In this document: positions 25,649 to 33,775 of the stretch, piece by piece | Numbering within the stretch: position 1 is the first letter of the stretch | Layout of the letters: the number at the start of each line of letters is the position of its first letter | Origin: Lacipirellula limnantheis | Lineage (GTDB): Bacteria; Planctomycetota; Planctomycetia; Pirellulales; Lacipirellulaceae | Reading direction: 5' to 3' | DNA: 64,000 nucleotides | Assembly: GCF_007746075.1 (NCBI RefSeq) | Contig: NZ_CP036339.1 | Location: 1,116,001-1,180,000, forward strand | The notes under the pieces: model-generated | Databases searched by the model: none | Told to the model about the DNA's origin: nothing | The model's input: the letters and a program-made list of their open reading frames with translations, nothing else | Program-made: the position numbers and the translations under genes

Positions 25649-26638
25649 ATGCCCCCTCCCTCCCGCGCGCACCTAATCCGCGCCGCGGGCCGCATCGCGG
25701 CCCAGCGGCAACCGCCGCCAGCGGCCGTCGATGACCTGCCGCTAGCCAGCTGGCAGCGCGTCCAGCGGTGCTACGACCTCATCGTCGCTGCCCAGCAGCG
25801 CGAATGGCGCTACGCTGCCCGCCAGAGCCGCGATCGTCTTCGCCGCTCGCTCGCCGACCTGCGCCGCCAACTCGACGAGCTCGACGGGCAGCTCGCAGGA
25901 AGCGGCCCCGGCTACTCCCCATCGCTCCGCGACCTCTACGAGGACCTGGCGGCGCTCGCCGCCGAGTTCCCCGATTTCTCCCTTGATATGGCCCAAGCGA
26001 CGATCAGCGTCGTCACCGAGCCGATCGTCCTGGAGGGAGTCGATCTGGGCCGGTTCGAAATCGAACTCTCCTGGCGGGAGCTCGGCTCACGCTCCGCGGC
26101 CTATCTCGTCCGAGCGCTCGAGGAGCGCTCGGCTGCCAGCGACTCGTCGCTGGTCCATCCCCATGTCCGCGACGAGCAGCTCTGCGAAGGGGAGGCGCAC
26201 GCGGCGATCCGCCGGGCGCTCTCGAGCGGGCGGATTCTTGATTTCTTTGTGATCGTCGCCCAGACGCTTGCCACCTACAACGCACAGAGCGCGTATCTGA
26301 CGCTCGACCGATGGGAAGGAATCTCTTGCGCCGATTGCGGCGCGACCACCGACGACGACGGCCGCAGCTCGTGCGAACGGTGCAACGCCGATCTGTGCGA
26401 CGACTGCTCGTACGGCTGCAGCGACTGCGGCCGCACGGCCTGCAGCGCCTGCGGCGCGTCGTGCGCCGAGTGCCGTCAGCACTGCTGCCACAGCTGCTTA
26501 AGCCCCTGTTCCATCTGTCAGCAACGCTTTTGTGAAGGAGATCTTGATGAAGGAGAGTGTGCTGCGTGTCGCGCGGAAGCCGCGGCCGAAGATTCGCATC
26601 AGCCCCTATGCCTGGGCCAAACTTCTCTACCTGCGTGA
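25649..26638 (+). CDS. E2-like conjugating enzyme fused to Cys-rich RING-like domain
   Basis: 329 residues; AGGAG precedes ATG 25649. Residues 45-82 are a charged helix. Residues about 110-225 fit an E2 fold: beta strands (ATISVVTEPIVLEGVDLG, RFEIELSW), then HPH at 170-172 and a Cys at 179 (HPHVRDEQLCEG), the spacing of the E2 HPN motif to the active-site Cys, then helices. Residues 227-307 contain about 20 cysteines in CxxC pairs (CADC, CERC, CDDC, CSDC, CSAC, CAEC, CSIC, CAAC), with His at 278 and 281, suggesting two or more treble-clef or RING-like zinc sites. An E2-E3 fusion is the simplest reading. The last zinc ligands lie in DNA that also encodes the start of the JAMM gene. Confidence 0.75.
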   Translation: MPPPSRAHLIRAAGRIAAQRQPPPAAVDDLPLASWQRVQRCYDLIVAAQQREWRYAARQSRDRLRRSLADLRRQLDELDGQLAGSGPGYSPSLRDLYEDLAALAAEFPDFSLDMAQATISVVTEPIVLEGVDLGRFEIELSWRELGSRSAAYLVRALEERSAASDSSLVHPHVRDEQLCEGEAHAAIRRALSSGRILDFFVIVAQTLATYNAQSAYLTLDRWEGISCADCGATTDDDGRSSCERCNADLCDDCSYGCSDCGRTACSACGASCAECRQHCCHSCLSPCSICQQRFCEGDLDEGECAACRAEAAAEDSHQPLCLGQTSLPA

Positions 26639-27197
26639 CGCCGGAGCCACCGAGATCGGCGGCTTTGGGATTTCGGCGCCTGGGGAACCGCTGTTGGTCG
26701 TTGACGTTGAGCTGGTAACGCAAACGGCCGACTGGGCGAGCGTCGTCTTCGACGACGCGGCGGTCGCCGACTACTACGACCGGCAGGTCGAACAGGGGCG
26801 AACTCCCAGCGAGTTCGGGCGGATCTGGGTCCATACCCATCCCGGCAGTTCGCCGCAGCCCAGCGCCACCGACGAGGAGACGTTCGCCAGGGCGTTTGGA
26901 GGCTGCCAGTGGGCGGTGATGTTGATCGTAGCGCGCGGCGGGGCCAGCTATGCGCGGCTCGCCTTTGGCGTCGGGCCCGGCGGCAGCTGGGAGATCCCGG
27001 TGGAGATTGACTACGACATGCCGTTTGCCGCGGCTGATCGGGCCGCTTGGCAGGCGGAGTACGACGCCTGCGTCCAGGCGCGCTCGCCGCTCCTGGATGA
27101 TCAGGAGCTTGAGGAGTTTGACTCAGCGCGGCTCTGGCCGCGCGAGAACGCTTGGTGCGAGGATGGCTACGATGCAGTTTTTGAGCAGTCGGTTTGA
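26547..27197 (+). CDS. JAB/JAMM-domain peptidase of the ubiquitin-like operon
   Basis: 216 residues from ATG 26547, with AAGGAG six bases upstream; a GTG at 26532 in the same frame is less likely. The JAMM motif is complete: Glu36 (ATEIGGFG) and [14 protein letters not shown], which is HxH-x7-S-x2-D with His96, His98, Ser106 and Asp109. These residues bind zinc and activate water in deubiquitinase-type peptidases. The expected roles are to process the modifier tail or release it from targets. The gene overlaps the E2-RING gene by 92 bp and the E1 gene by 26 bp, a tightly coupled arrangement. Confidence 0.85.
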   Translation: MKESVLRVARKPRPKIRISPYAWAKLLYLRDAGATEIGGFGISAPGEPLLVVDVELVTQTADWASVVFDDAAVADYYDRQVEQGRTPSEFGRIWVHTHPGSSPQPSATDEETFARAFGGCQWAVMLIVARGGASYARLAFGVGPGGSWEIPVEIDYDMPFAAADRAAWQAEYDACVQARSPLLDDQELEEFDSARLWPRENAWCEDGYDAVFEQSV

Positions 27198-27837
27198 CCG
27201 GCAAGCGGCGCTCGTTCCGCCGGAGCGGCTGGCTGAAGCTTCAGTGACCGTCGTGGGCGTCGGGGCGATTGGTCGGCAGCTAGCGCTGCAACTGGCGGCG
27301 CTGGGGGTCCGCCGGTTGCAACTGGTGGACTTCGATCGGGTCGAGCCGACCAACGTGACGACGCAGGGGTACCTGGCGGCGGACGTAGGAAGGCTCAAGG
27401 TCGAGGCGACGGCGGCGGCGGTGGCGCAGCTTGACTCGACGATTGTCGTTGACGTTGTGCCCGATCGGTTTCAGCCGCGACTGGAAACTCAGGCAGCGGT
27501 CTGCTGCTGCGTCGATTCGATCTCCGCGCGCGCGGCGATCTGGAGAGCGGTGCGGGAGCGCTGCGACTTCTGGGTCGACGGGCGGATGCGCGGGGAGGTG
27601 ATTCGGGTCCTCGCCGCGGCGGACGAGGCGGGGCGCGCGGCGTATGCGCGGAGCTTGTTTCCGCAATCCGAAGCGCAGGCGGGGGCGTGCGCGGCGCGGG
27701 GCGTCATCTATGGGGCGGCGATTGCTGCGGGGCTGATGGTGCATCAGCTGGTGCGGTGGTTGCGAAATGACGCGTTGACGCACGACCTCCTGTTCAACTT
27801 GGCGGCAAGCGAGCTCGCGGAGATCGAACTCAAATGA
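27172..27837 (+). CDS. E1-like (ThiF/MoeB/HesA) modifier-activating enzyme
   Basis: 221 residues from ATG 27172, chosen because GAGG lies nine bases upstream; another ATG at 27163 is too close to it. The Rossmann loop [12 protein letters not shown] (residues 27-38) and [16 protein letters not shown] (52-67) are ThiF-family landmarks for ATP binding and adenylation. [13 protein letters not shown] at 111-123 is the usual 'CVDN' strand. [20 protein letters not shown] near 170-189 holds Cys173 at the position of the thioester or crossover-loop Cys of short E1s. It should adenylate the 72-aa modifier and pass it to the E2. It is shorter than canonical E1s, with no separate Cys domain, as in other bacterial ThiF-type E1s. 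Confidence 0.85.
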   Translation: MQFLSSRFDRQAALVPPERLAEASVTVVGVGAIGRQLALQLAALGVRRLQLVDFDRVEPTNVTTQGYLAADVGRLKVEATAAAVAQLDSTIVVDVVPDRFQPRLETQAAVCCCVDSISARAAIWRAVRERCDFWVDGRMRGEVIRVLAAADEAGRAAYARSLFPQSEAQAGACAARGVIYGAAIAAGLMVHQLVRWLRNDALTHDLLFNLAASELAEIELK

Positions 27838-27923
27838 CGATTCGCTCGCACCCAGAACTCGCATTGCTCAATCAAACAAATGCTTCCAGGTGATCAACCG
27901 ATACCACGCCCTAGCGGCGCATT

Positions 27924-28181
27924 ATGCGTTACGTCCAGCCCACCCATACTAAGAGCTCACATTTGGATAAGCCACAAAAACAGAAGCATGCACAGGCGGA
28001 CGAGTTATCAACGGTCGATGACGACCTTCCTCAGCCTTCGCAACAATTTCTCACGTTTGCCAAACGAGTTGGTCAAGCTATCGGCCAGCATTGGCGAGAG
28101 CGGCGGTTCGAGTGCCAAACACCAACAGCCACGCCCAGCGTACCAACGACGATTGATAGAGTAGACCCGCCAGTTCTCTGA
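27924..28181 (+). CDS. Possible hypothetical protein, 85 aa
   Basis: The frame MRYVQPTHTKSSHLDKPQK and onward is polar, then has FLTFAKRVGQAIGQHWRERR, an amphipathic helix, and a Pro/Thr tail. Composition is protein-like and codon choice fits. The ribosome site is weak and no family is recognised. It sits between the ubiquitin-like operon and the integration module. Confidence 0.4.
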   Translation: MRYVQPTHTKSSHLDKPQKQKHAQADELSTVDDDLPQPSQQFLTFAKRVGQAIGQHWRERRFECQTPTATPSVPTTIDRVDPPVL

Positions 28182-28325
28182 GGCAGTCAGCATGCGGCGC
28201 GTCACCCAAAGTCGAACGTCTTAAGTTACCGCGTAGCAGGTGACTTCGCCGTAAGTTAGTATAAGAAACGCTAGCACTGTTCTTTTCAGACTGCTTCGCT
28301 TCATCGATCCACAAGCGCCCCTGGA

Positions 28326-29027
28326 ATGCCGCAACCCGAGCCAATCGGTGTGGAGCCCTTGCCGCTAGAGCCAGCGGTTCTACAAGACCTGTACGGGCTG
28401 TGCCGAGCCATTCGCGAGCATGCGCATCGGGTCGTGCAGCGCGAGGTAAGGAAGGCCGACCTATTTGCCGAGCTCGCCTACGGCAAACTTTCGGACGCTG
28501 ATTTCGTACGACGTCTCCGTTCGCTCAATGCGGCCCATGAGTCGCATCTAGACGAGGGGGTGCCCGATGCCGGCCAATTGCTTCAGTACCTACCTCCGGA
28601 TCGTTTACGAAGAGCCAACAGCCAGGTTGCGTTCGGCATCGATGCGGCCGAAGACGCACTAGCGATGACGCTTAAGGATCGTCGGCAGGCCGGCATCTGG
28701 TTTAATGCCTTTAGGGCTTTGCTCGGTGGATGGTTTCTGCGGCTTGAATTACTAGACGACTTGGCGAGTCGCATCCGGTCCGCACTAGATGGGACGAAAG
28801 CAAATCAGCCTTCAAGCGCGGACACAGAAAAGTATCTCAAAATACTTCCCAGAAACTCAAACGTCATCAGCTGCTTCCATTTCGTGCGTGCTTTTAAAAA
28901 CTGTGGCAAATCGCAAAACCAGCTCATTGAAGAGTTTGCGAAAAGACAAGATGCCTCACCGGTGGCCCTGCTTCGCGGCATGAACCGGTACGGCGAGCGG
29001 CTTCGCGACGCTGGATTCAGCCTCTGA
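28326..29027 (+). CDS. Hypothetical helical protein, 233 aa
   Basis: Almost entirely alpha-helical and soluble (LQDLYGLCRAIREHAHRVVQ, ALLGGWFLRLELLDDLASRI, SQNQLIEEFAKRQDASP). No motif or family is recognised. It precedes the excisionase-like gene on the same strand, so it is probably cargo of the integrated element. Confidence 0.55.
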   Translation: MPQPEPIGVEPLPLEPAVLQDLYGLCRAIREHAHRVVQREVRKADLFAELAYGKLSDADFVRRLRSLNAAHESHLDEGVPDAGQLLQYLPPDRLRRANSQVAFGIDAAEDALAMTLKDRRQAGIWFNAFRALLGGWFLRLELLDDLASRIRSALDGTKANQPSSADTEKYLKILPRNSNVISCFHFVRAFKNCGKSQNQLIEEFAKRQDASPVALLRGMNRYGERLRDAGFSL

Positions 29028-29101
29028 AAGCGCGGACGCAGATTTTGGAAGGTTCTCGCAACTGCTTACACTCTCCGGCGTTCTAAGGCCCGGAGAGATG
29101 G

Positions 29102-29458
29102 ATGAAGAACAAGCGATACCTAACGCCCAGGGATTTTGCGACCGCGGTCGGCATATCCCCGAAGACAGTGCAGCGCCGGCTCAAGGCCGGGCAGCTGCCA
29201 GCGATGCAGCCTGGCGGCCCTAACACCGCCTGGCTGATCGATTACGACGCTTTCGCCGCCGCTTTCACAGCGGCGCGCGCCCAGCACGCAGCGGGCAATG
29301 ATGAAATGGCGGGCGGCGACGCCGCGGACCTGACGCAGGCTCGCAGTGCGTTGGAGGAGCAAGACCAAGTGACTACGCAGATCTCAGGACCGCGACCACG
29401 TTGGATGCAGTCCCTACCTAAGAAAACTGAAAGAGGATATGGCGCGAAAGAGACTTAA
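29102..29458 (+). CDS. Excisionase/MerR-type DNA-binding protein
   Basis: 118 residues. The N-terminus YLTPRDFATAVGISPKTVQR and the following RLKAGQLPAMQPGG form a winged helix-turn-helix of the excisionase (helix_turn_helix_17) kind. The rest is low-complexity and polar. The end overlaps the integrase start by 20 bp. The pairing implies a recombination directionality factor or a controller of the recombinase. Confidence 0.75.
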   Translation: MKNKRYLTPRDFATAVGISPKTVQRRLKAGQLPAMQPGGPNTAWLIDYDAFAAAFTAARAQHAAGNDEMAGGDAADLTQARSALEEQDQVTTQISGPRPRWMQSLPKKTERGYGAKET

Positions 29459-30653
29459 CGAAGTAGTAAATGGCCAGTATTTCCAATGGTTGCTGACCGT
29501 GCGCAACGAAGTGTACCAAGCGGACGGTCGGCGAAATAAACCAAGTACGGGCAGGCATTCGCTGGGCACGCGCAGCCGAGAAGAGGCTCTAGGAAACCTG
29601 AAACTGTTGGATCAACAGACGGCGGTAAAGCGAGGTAAGCTTGACGCGGCACTGTTACTTCCAAGCGACCGACAGGACGTCACGCTGCAGGCGGGCGTCG
29701 ACAAGTATCTAAAGCATGTTGGCCGGCCAAAGGTGGCCGGTGGTGCGGACATCGCCACTGTTAAGCGGTACCGGGCAGTGTTCGCGAAGGCTCAGTTGTA
29801 CCTCCAAAGTCAAGGCATAACGAGTTGGAGTCAAGTGACCGCGCCCCGGCTCGACGACTACTTGGCTTGGTTGGATGCGGAGGGATACGCGTATGCGACG
29901 GAGTTCCTGGAAGGTACAACGATTAAGCAACTCAATAAGTACTTGATCGGTGAGGACCTTCTGCCGTTGACGTGCAAGTTAAATCGGAGCCTGCGGCGGC
30001 CCACTGGAACTGATACGTACTGCTATCGTCATGAGGAGGTGGCAGCGATGATCAAGCATTGCTCAGCCATTAAGTCGCTCGGGTGGCTTACCGAGGTGAT
30101 CATCGGCCTTGCGCATACGGGCATGCGAATCTCGGAGCTCGGCAGCTTGAGTTGGGCGTGCGTCGACCTGACCCCAACTAATCCAATCATCACGCTGAAA
30201 GACGAGAGTCGTAGCCGGCGGGTCAAAGGGCGAGCTCCGCGGACGACCAAGAGCCGACGTGATCGCCGGTTCCCAATTCATCCGGACCTCTACAAGCTGC
30301 TCAGTACCAAGTACGCCGTCGGCATTCGCGGGCGGGTGTTCCAAGCCGCAAAAGGCGGCGCGCTGCACGACGGTAATTTACGCAAGATCTTCGTCGAGCA
30401 GGTGCTGACGCCGCTCTCGGAGCAATTCTCCACGCCCGAGGACGAGATTGGATTCAAAGATGGACGACTGCACAGTTTTCGCCACTATTTCTGTTCCTGG
30501 TGCGCAAATACTGGCGTGTCTGAGCAGGCGCTGATGGACTGGCTGGGCCACCGTGACAGTAAGATGGTGCAGCGCTACTATCACCTGCATGACCCACAGG
30601 CGCAGCAGCAAATGAAAAAGTTAGGTACTATTCCCGGGCTGGGCGCGACGTAG
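29439..30653 (+). CDS. Tyrosine recombinase / phage-type integrase
   Basis: 404 residues; AGAGG precedes ATG 29439. An N-terminal SAM-like core-binding domain (about 75-165) precedes the catalytic domain. Catalytic residues are visible: Arg in AHTGMRISELGSLSW, HSFRHYF (His-x-x-Arg), GHRDSKMVQRYYHL (His and the tyrosine nucleophile). The enzyme therefore looks active. Downstream lie short direct repeats, a strong inverted repeat and a tRNA-end-like sequence, the usual layout of an attP/attL region. It probably mobilises the segment that contains the preceding cargo genes. Confidence 0.9.
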   Translation: MARKRLNEVVNGQYFQWLLTVRNEVYQADGRRNKPSTGRHSLGTRSREEALGNLKLLDQQTAVKRGKLDAALLLPSDRQDVTLQAGVDKYLKHVGRPKVAGGADIATVKRYRAVFAKAQLYLQSQGITSWSQVTAPRLDDYLAWLDAEGYAYATEFLEGTTIKQLNKYLIGEDLLPLTCKLNRSLRRPTGTDTYCYRHEEVAAMIKHCSAIKSLGWLTEVIIGLAHTGMRISELGSLSWACVDLTPTNPIITLKDESRSRRVKGRAPRTTKSRRDRRFPIHPDLYKLLSTKYAVGIRGRVFQAAKGGALHDGNLRKIFVEQVLTPLSEQFSTPEDEIGFKDGRLHSFRHYFCSWCANTGVSEQALMDWLGHRDSKMVQRYYHLHDPQAQQQMKKLGTIPGLGAT

Positions 30654-30740
30654 CAAGCCCATTTTCCCTTAGGAGGTTCCGAGGCGTCGTGATTGGAATA
30701 CGATCCAAAGTGACGATGATGCTGGAGCAGAGCGGCACTC

Positions 30741-30760
30741 TTGACACAGCATTGACACAG
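30741..30760 (+). repeat. Direct repeat TTGACACAG x2, arm-site-like
   Basis: TTGACACAG occurs at 30741-30749 and 30752-30760, an 11-bp period (one helical turn), about 90 bp after the integrase stop. Such phased short repeats are typical arm-type integrase binding sites. Confidence 0.5.
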
Positions 30761-30780
30761 TTGCTTGTGACAAAGAAAAA

Positions 30781-30823
30781 GGCTCTTCATAAGGCGTTGT
30801 TATTTAACACCTTATGAAGAGCC
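30781..30823. terminator. Perfect 14-bp inverted repeat after integrase
   Basis: GGCTCTTCATAAGG (30781-30794) pairs with CCTTATGAAGAGCC (30810-30823) around a 15-nt loop. On the minus strand the stem is followed by TTTTTCTTTG, so it is a good terminator for leftward transcription. For the integrase it could serve as an imperfect terminator or as part of the attachment region. Confidence 0.6.
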
Positions 30824-30836
30824 GTGTGCCACTGAG

Positions 30837-30854
30837 CGGAGAGGACAGGATTCG
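30837..30854 (-). other. tRNA 3'-end-like segment, candidate att core
   Basis: On the minus strand the 18 bases CGAATCCTGTCCTCTCCG match the end of a typical tRNA-Ser type gene (T-loop CGAAT, T-stem, acceptor CCTCTCC, discriminator G). The rest of a tRNA is not present upstream of it. A lone tRNA 3' end beside an integrase is the usual trace of integration into a tRNA gene. The identity of the tRNA is a guess. Confidence 0.45.
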
Positions 30855-30880
30855 CCCGGGCAGTTTTCTGTAACTGCCGC

Positions 30881-33601
30881 ATGTCGAAGAGTTTGCGGCC
30901 TAACGTGAGGGAGTCATTCGGGTTACGAACTTCTAGTTCATTCTCGTTACTCCCCGTCCAAACCGGTCGTTCTACCGGTTTACCTGGACAAATTCAGGAC
31001 AAATTTACGGCTCCAGAACCGAGCCTACGGACAATCGCAGGCACCACTAGTGTTAGCTTGCTCTTCTTCGTTGGAATTGGGGGGGCGATTGGCGGCCGCA
31101 CTCGCCGGAAGTCAACAAACGAGCGAGGGTTGCCCGACAATTCGGCCCTACTGGCTTTAGCCAAGACTTATCTGGAAACTCAGCTGAGGCTTTATGGATC
31201 AGTGGAGTTGTCCCGACTCCTGCCTCGCGCTGACAAGCAGACAGCCGCCTGCCTTGTCGATGAGTTTCGGAACGCATTTCTTGACTTAGATTGGCGCCCG
31301 TCGTCGCCGCTAGAAACCTCTTTGTCGTTGACGCCTGTCGCGGCGGTCTATCTACGCTATAGCTGCGACAAGAGCAACCCGCGCTCCCTTGACCAGCAAC
31401 TGCGGAATTGTCTGGAAAAGGCTGCACAACTCGGTCACTGGGTGCCCTGGGATCTTGTTTTCGCAGATGCCGCAGTGAGTGGCACGTCCGCAGCTCGTCG
31501 CGGGTATCAAATGGCCAAGGCGGCCATTGAAGTCGAGTCGGGCAGAATCGGACTCGTCCTGATTGATGAAATTGGAAGGGCAGCCAGGGACGCCATCGAA
31601 ACTTTGAAGCTTGGTCGTTTGATGGACAACTGCGGTAGTCGATTAGTCGGCTGCACTGACGGTTTTGACTCCAGTCACGCGCATTCAAAGATGATGCTAT
31701 CGATGTTCGCCATGGTGCACGAGCACTTCGTCGATCAGCTCCGTGGGAAGGTGAGACGCGGAACCGACGACGCATTTCGCATTGGTAAGAATATTCGACC
31801 CCCGAGCTTCGGATACAAGCTGGTTCCCTGCTTAGATGCTGAGGGTTGTCCAATCGTAGATACCAAGGGTCGTGTCGACGTTCAGAAGGTAGTTGATGAC
31901 GAACATGTAGAGTGGGTGATTAAGGCATTTGAAATGTACGTCGATGGTCGCAAGAGCCCATCGAAAATCGCGGCATTCTTCAACGATCATGAAGTGGGTG
32001 GACGAAAAACGTGGGACGGCCCAAACGTCACTCAGTTGTTGACCAGACGAACCTATATCGGTGAAGAAGTCGAAGGCATGACGCGCAATTGCTTCGATAG
32101 CGAGTCAGGTAAGCGAACCACCATTAAGGTGCCGGAAAGCGAGTGGAAGCGACGAGATGTTCCGCATCTACGCATTATTTCTGATGAAATGTTCGAGGCG
32201 GCTCAGGCACGCCGAAGGCAATGCCGCGACGCTCACGACACTAAGCTCAAAAACGCACCTGCTCGCACAGCAGTCTACAGTAACTTACTGATTAGACCTG
32301 TATGCAGCTGCGGTACGCGGCTCGTGATCGGGAGGACCGGCGAACATAAGAGCCTCTTCTGTCCCAGCGCCCGGGACCACAAACACAAGTGCCAAATGGG
32401 GGGCTATAAGTCAGTCCGCATCATCGAGTCGTGCATCCTCGACCATGTGCGGTCGAGCCTCACGCCGGCTTGCGAGCAGGAGGTATTAGAACGGGCGAAC
32501 AAATTTCTGGCCGACGAGATTAACAAACCTGTCAAGGATACGAAGCCGCTTGAAAGGACTATTAAGGAACTAAAGAAGAAGGTGGCGTTATACCTGGATA
32601 AGTTCGAAGAGAATCCGAGTGAAGCAGCAATCTCACGGGTAAACGACTATGAGCAATCACTCAAGGAACGCGAAGCCGAGCTTCGGGACATAAAGTCCCG
32701 GCAGCTGTCCACTCCAGTGCCTCTGGATGCAGAGGCGGTATCCAAGGCTCTTGACCAAATTAGGCAGCTATTGAACTCCGATAAGGAGGATGCCGCTCCA
32801 GTTATCGAAAAGCTGGTCGGCCAAGTGGTCGTTAGTCAGACTACCAATGCTGCGAAGAAACGTGTCTGGACGGCGAAATTCTTAATCAACTTAGTCCCAG
32901 TAGTCGCTGAATTAACTGCGAAGTCACAGTGTCTAAACGCTCCTACATGGGAGTACCTACATCTAAGTGATTGGACACTGTTAACGGACGCCATCGTGCC
33001 CCTCGAAACTGTCCCACCGTACGTCCAGATTGCACCGGAACTCTTGCGTTTACACACGTCGGGCGCAAGCATCGAGAGCTTGGCTGCGCTGTTCAAGAAG
33101 TCGACGTCGGTCATCCGAACGATCTTGAAGTTCGCGCAGACGGGGGAGAAGCCGCAGTGGGAGCCTAAGGGGAAGAAGCGAGACCGAAGAAAGAAGGGTA
33201 GGGAAAAAGAGGGGGATAAAGTCGAGTGTAAATATTTGCAATTCGGCGAGCTAATTGCCGAACGGAGGGAATTAGGGGAGACGTTCCGCGAAATTCGTGG
33301 TTTCATCTCCAACGAATACGGAGTCAAAATGTCCCACCCTACCGCCGTGCGCGCCTACGACCACGTCCGGCCCGCAGCGGCGATCGCCGCTGCGGCGTCG
33401 GGCAGAATGCCAAGCCGAAACAGTAAGAACGTATTGCGACCAGAGCAGTACGACGAAATTCGGCGGCTTCTTTGCCTGCAACCGCGAGTCAAATACGCAG
33501 ATATCGCTGCGCAAGTCGGGTGCAGCGCGGCGACAGTATCTAGTGAGAAACGGCGAATGACGGCTGAAACAAAAGATGAGGCGAAAAGAGCCGATAAGTA
33601 G
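30881..33601 (+). CDS. Large serine recombinase
   Basis: The open frame covers 906 codons. The resolvase domain begins near residue 150, with the catalytic serine in VYLRYSCDKSNPRSLDQQ, then LIDEIGRAARDAI and KVRRGTDDAF. It continues with the recombinase domain (PPSFGYKLVP, ALFNDHEVGG-like FFNDHEV), a zinc ribbon (PVCSCG to CPSARDHKHKC) and a coiled coil. The C-terminal 250 residues add a Lys-rich linker (KKRDRRKKGREKEG) and two extra HTH-like segments (SIESLAALFKKSTSVIRTIL; KYADIAAQVGCSAATVSSEK). The true start is unclear: the first about 85 codons look non-coding and TTG near 31129 is possible. Upstream, AAACCGGT/ACCGGTTT (30960-30981) forms a hairpin. Confidence 0.85.
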   Translation: MSKSLRPNVRESFGLRTSSSFSLLPVQTGRSTGLPGQIQDKFTAPEPSLRTIAGTTSVSLLFFVGIGGAIGGRTRRKSTNERGLPDNSALLALAKTYLETQLRLYGSVELSRLLPRADKQTAACLVDEFRNAFLDLDWRPSSPLETSLSLTPVAAVYLRYSCDKSNPRSLDQQLRNCLEKAAQLGHWVPWDLVFADAAVSGTSAARRGYQMAKAAIEVESGRIGLVLIDEIGRAARDAIETLKLGRLMDNCGSRLVGCTDGFDSSHAHSKMMLSMFAMVHEHFVDQLRGKVRRGTDDAFRIGKNIRPPSFGYKLVPCLDAEGCPIVDTKGRVDVQKVVDDEHVEWVIKAFEMYVDGRKSPSKIAAFFNDHEVGGRKTWDGPNVTQLLTRRTYIGEEVEGMTRNCFDSESGKRTTIKVPESEWKRRDVPHLRIISDEMFEAAQARRRQCRDAHDTKLKNAPARTAVYSNLLIRPVCSCGTRLVIGRTGEHKSLFCPSARDHKHKCQMGGYKSVRIIESCILDHVRSSLTPACEQEVLERANKFLADEINKPVKDTKPLERTIKELKKKVALYLDKFEENPSEAAISRVNDYEQSLKEREAELRDIKSRQLSTPVPLDAEAVSKALDQIRQLLNSDKEDAAPVIEKLVGQVVVSQTTNAAKKRVWTAKFLINLVPVVAELTAKSQCLNAPTWEYLHLSDWTLLTDAIVPLETVPPYVQIAPELLRLHTSGASIESLAALFKKSTSVIRTILKFAQTGEKPQWEPKGKKRDRRKKGREKEGDKVECKYLQFGELIAERRELGETFREIRGFISNEYGVKMSHPTAVRAYDHVRPAAAIAAAASGRMPSRNSKNVLRPEQYDEIRRLLCLQPRVKYADIAAQVGCSAATVSSEKRRMTAETKDEAKRADK

Positions 33602-33751
33602 GACGGAATCGAAGAAGCCAGTCGCGGTAGACGTCGGTCTGATCGAGGTTAGCTGGCTTCACGCCGAGCGTGGCCAGACAGTGCAGCGGGTCCAACACGT
33701 GTTCCCTCTGGCCCTAAGACCGGTCGTCGGATAGGCGGATGCCTTTTTAGC

Positions 33752-33775
33752 CCCTTGGCAGCCGAGGGATTTTTT
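33752..33775 (+). terminator. Rho-independent terminator
   Basis: CCCTTGG (33752-33758), loop CAG, CCGAGGG (33762-33768), then ATTTTTT. A 7-bp stem with one G-T pair and a T-run, 150 bp after the serine recombinase stop codon. Confidence 0.75.

Noticed and set aside
26013..26840. 275-codon minus-strand frame across the E2-RING/JAMM genes
   Set aside because: Arg/Ser-rich shadow of GC-rich genes whose plus-strand products have full family motifs.
30825..30900. Complete tRNA gene
   Set aside because: Only the 3' 18 bases match; T-arm 5' half, anticodon arm and D arm are absent.
31053..31853. 266-codon minus-strand frame
   Set aside because: Antisense to the catalytic domain of the serine recombinase; no family pattern.
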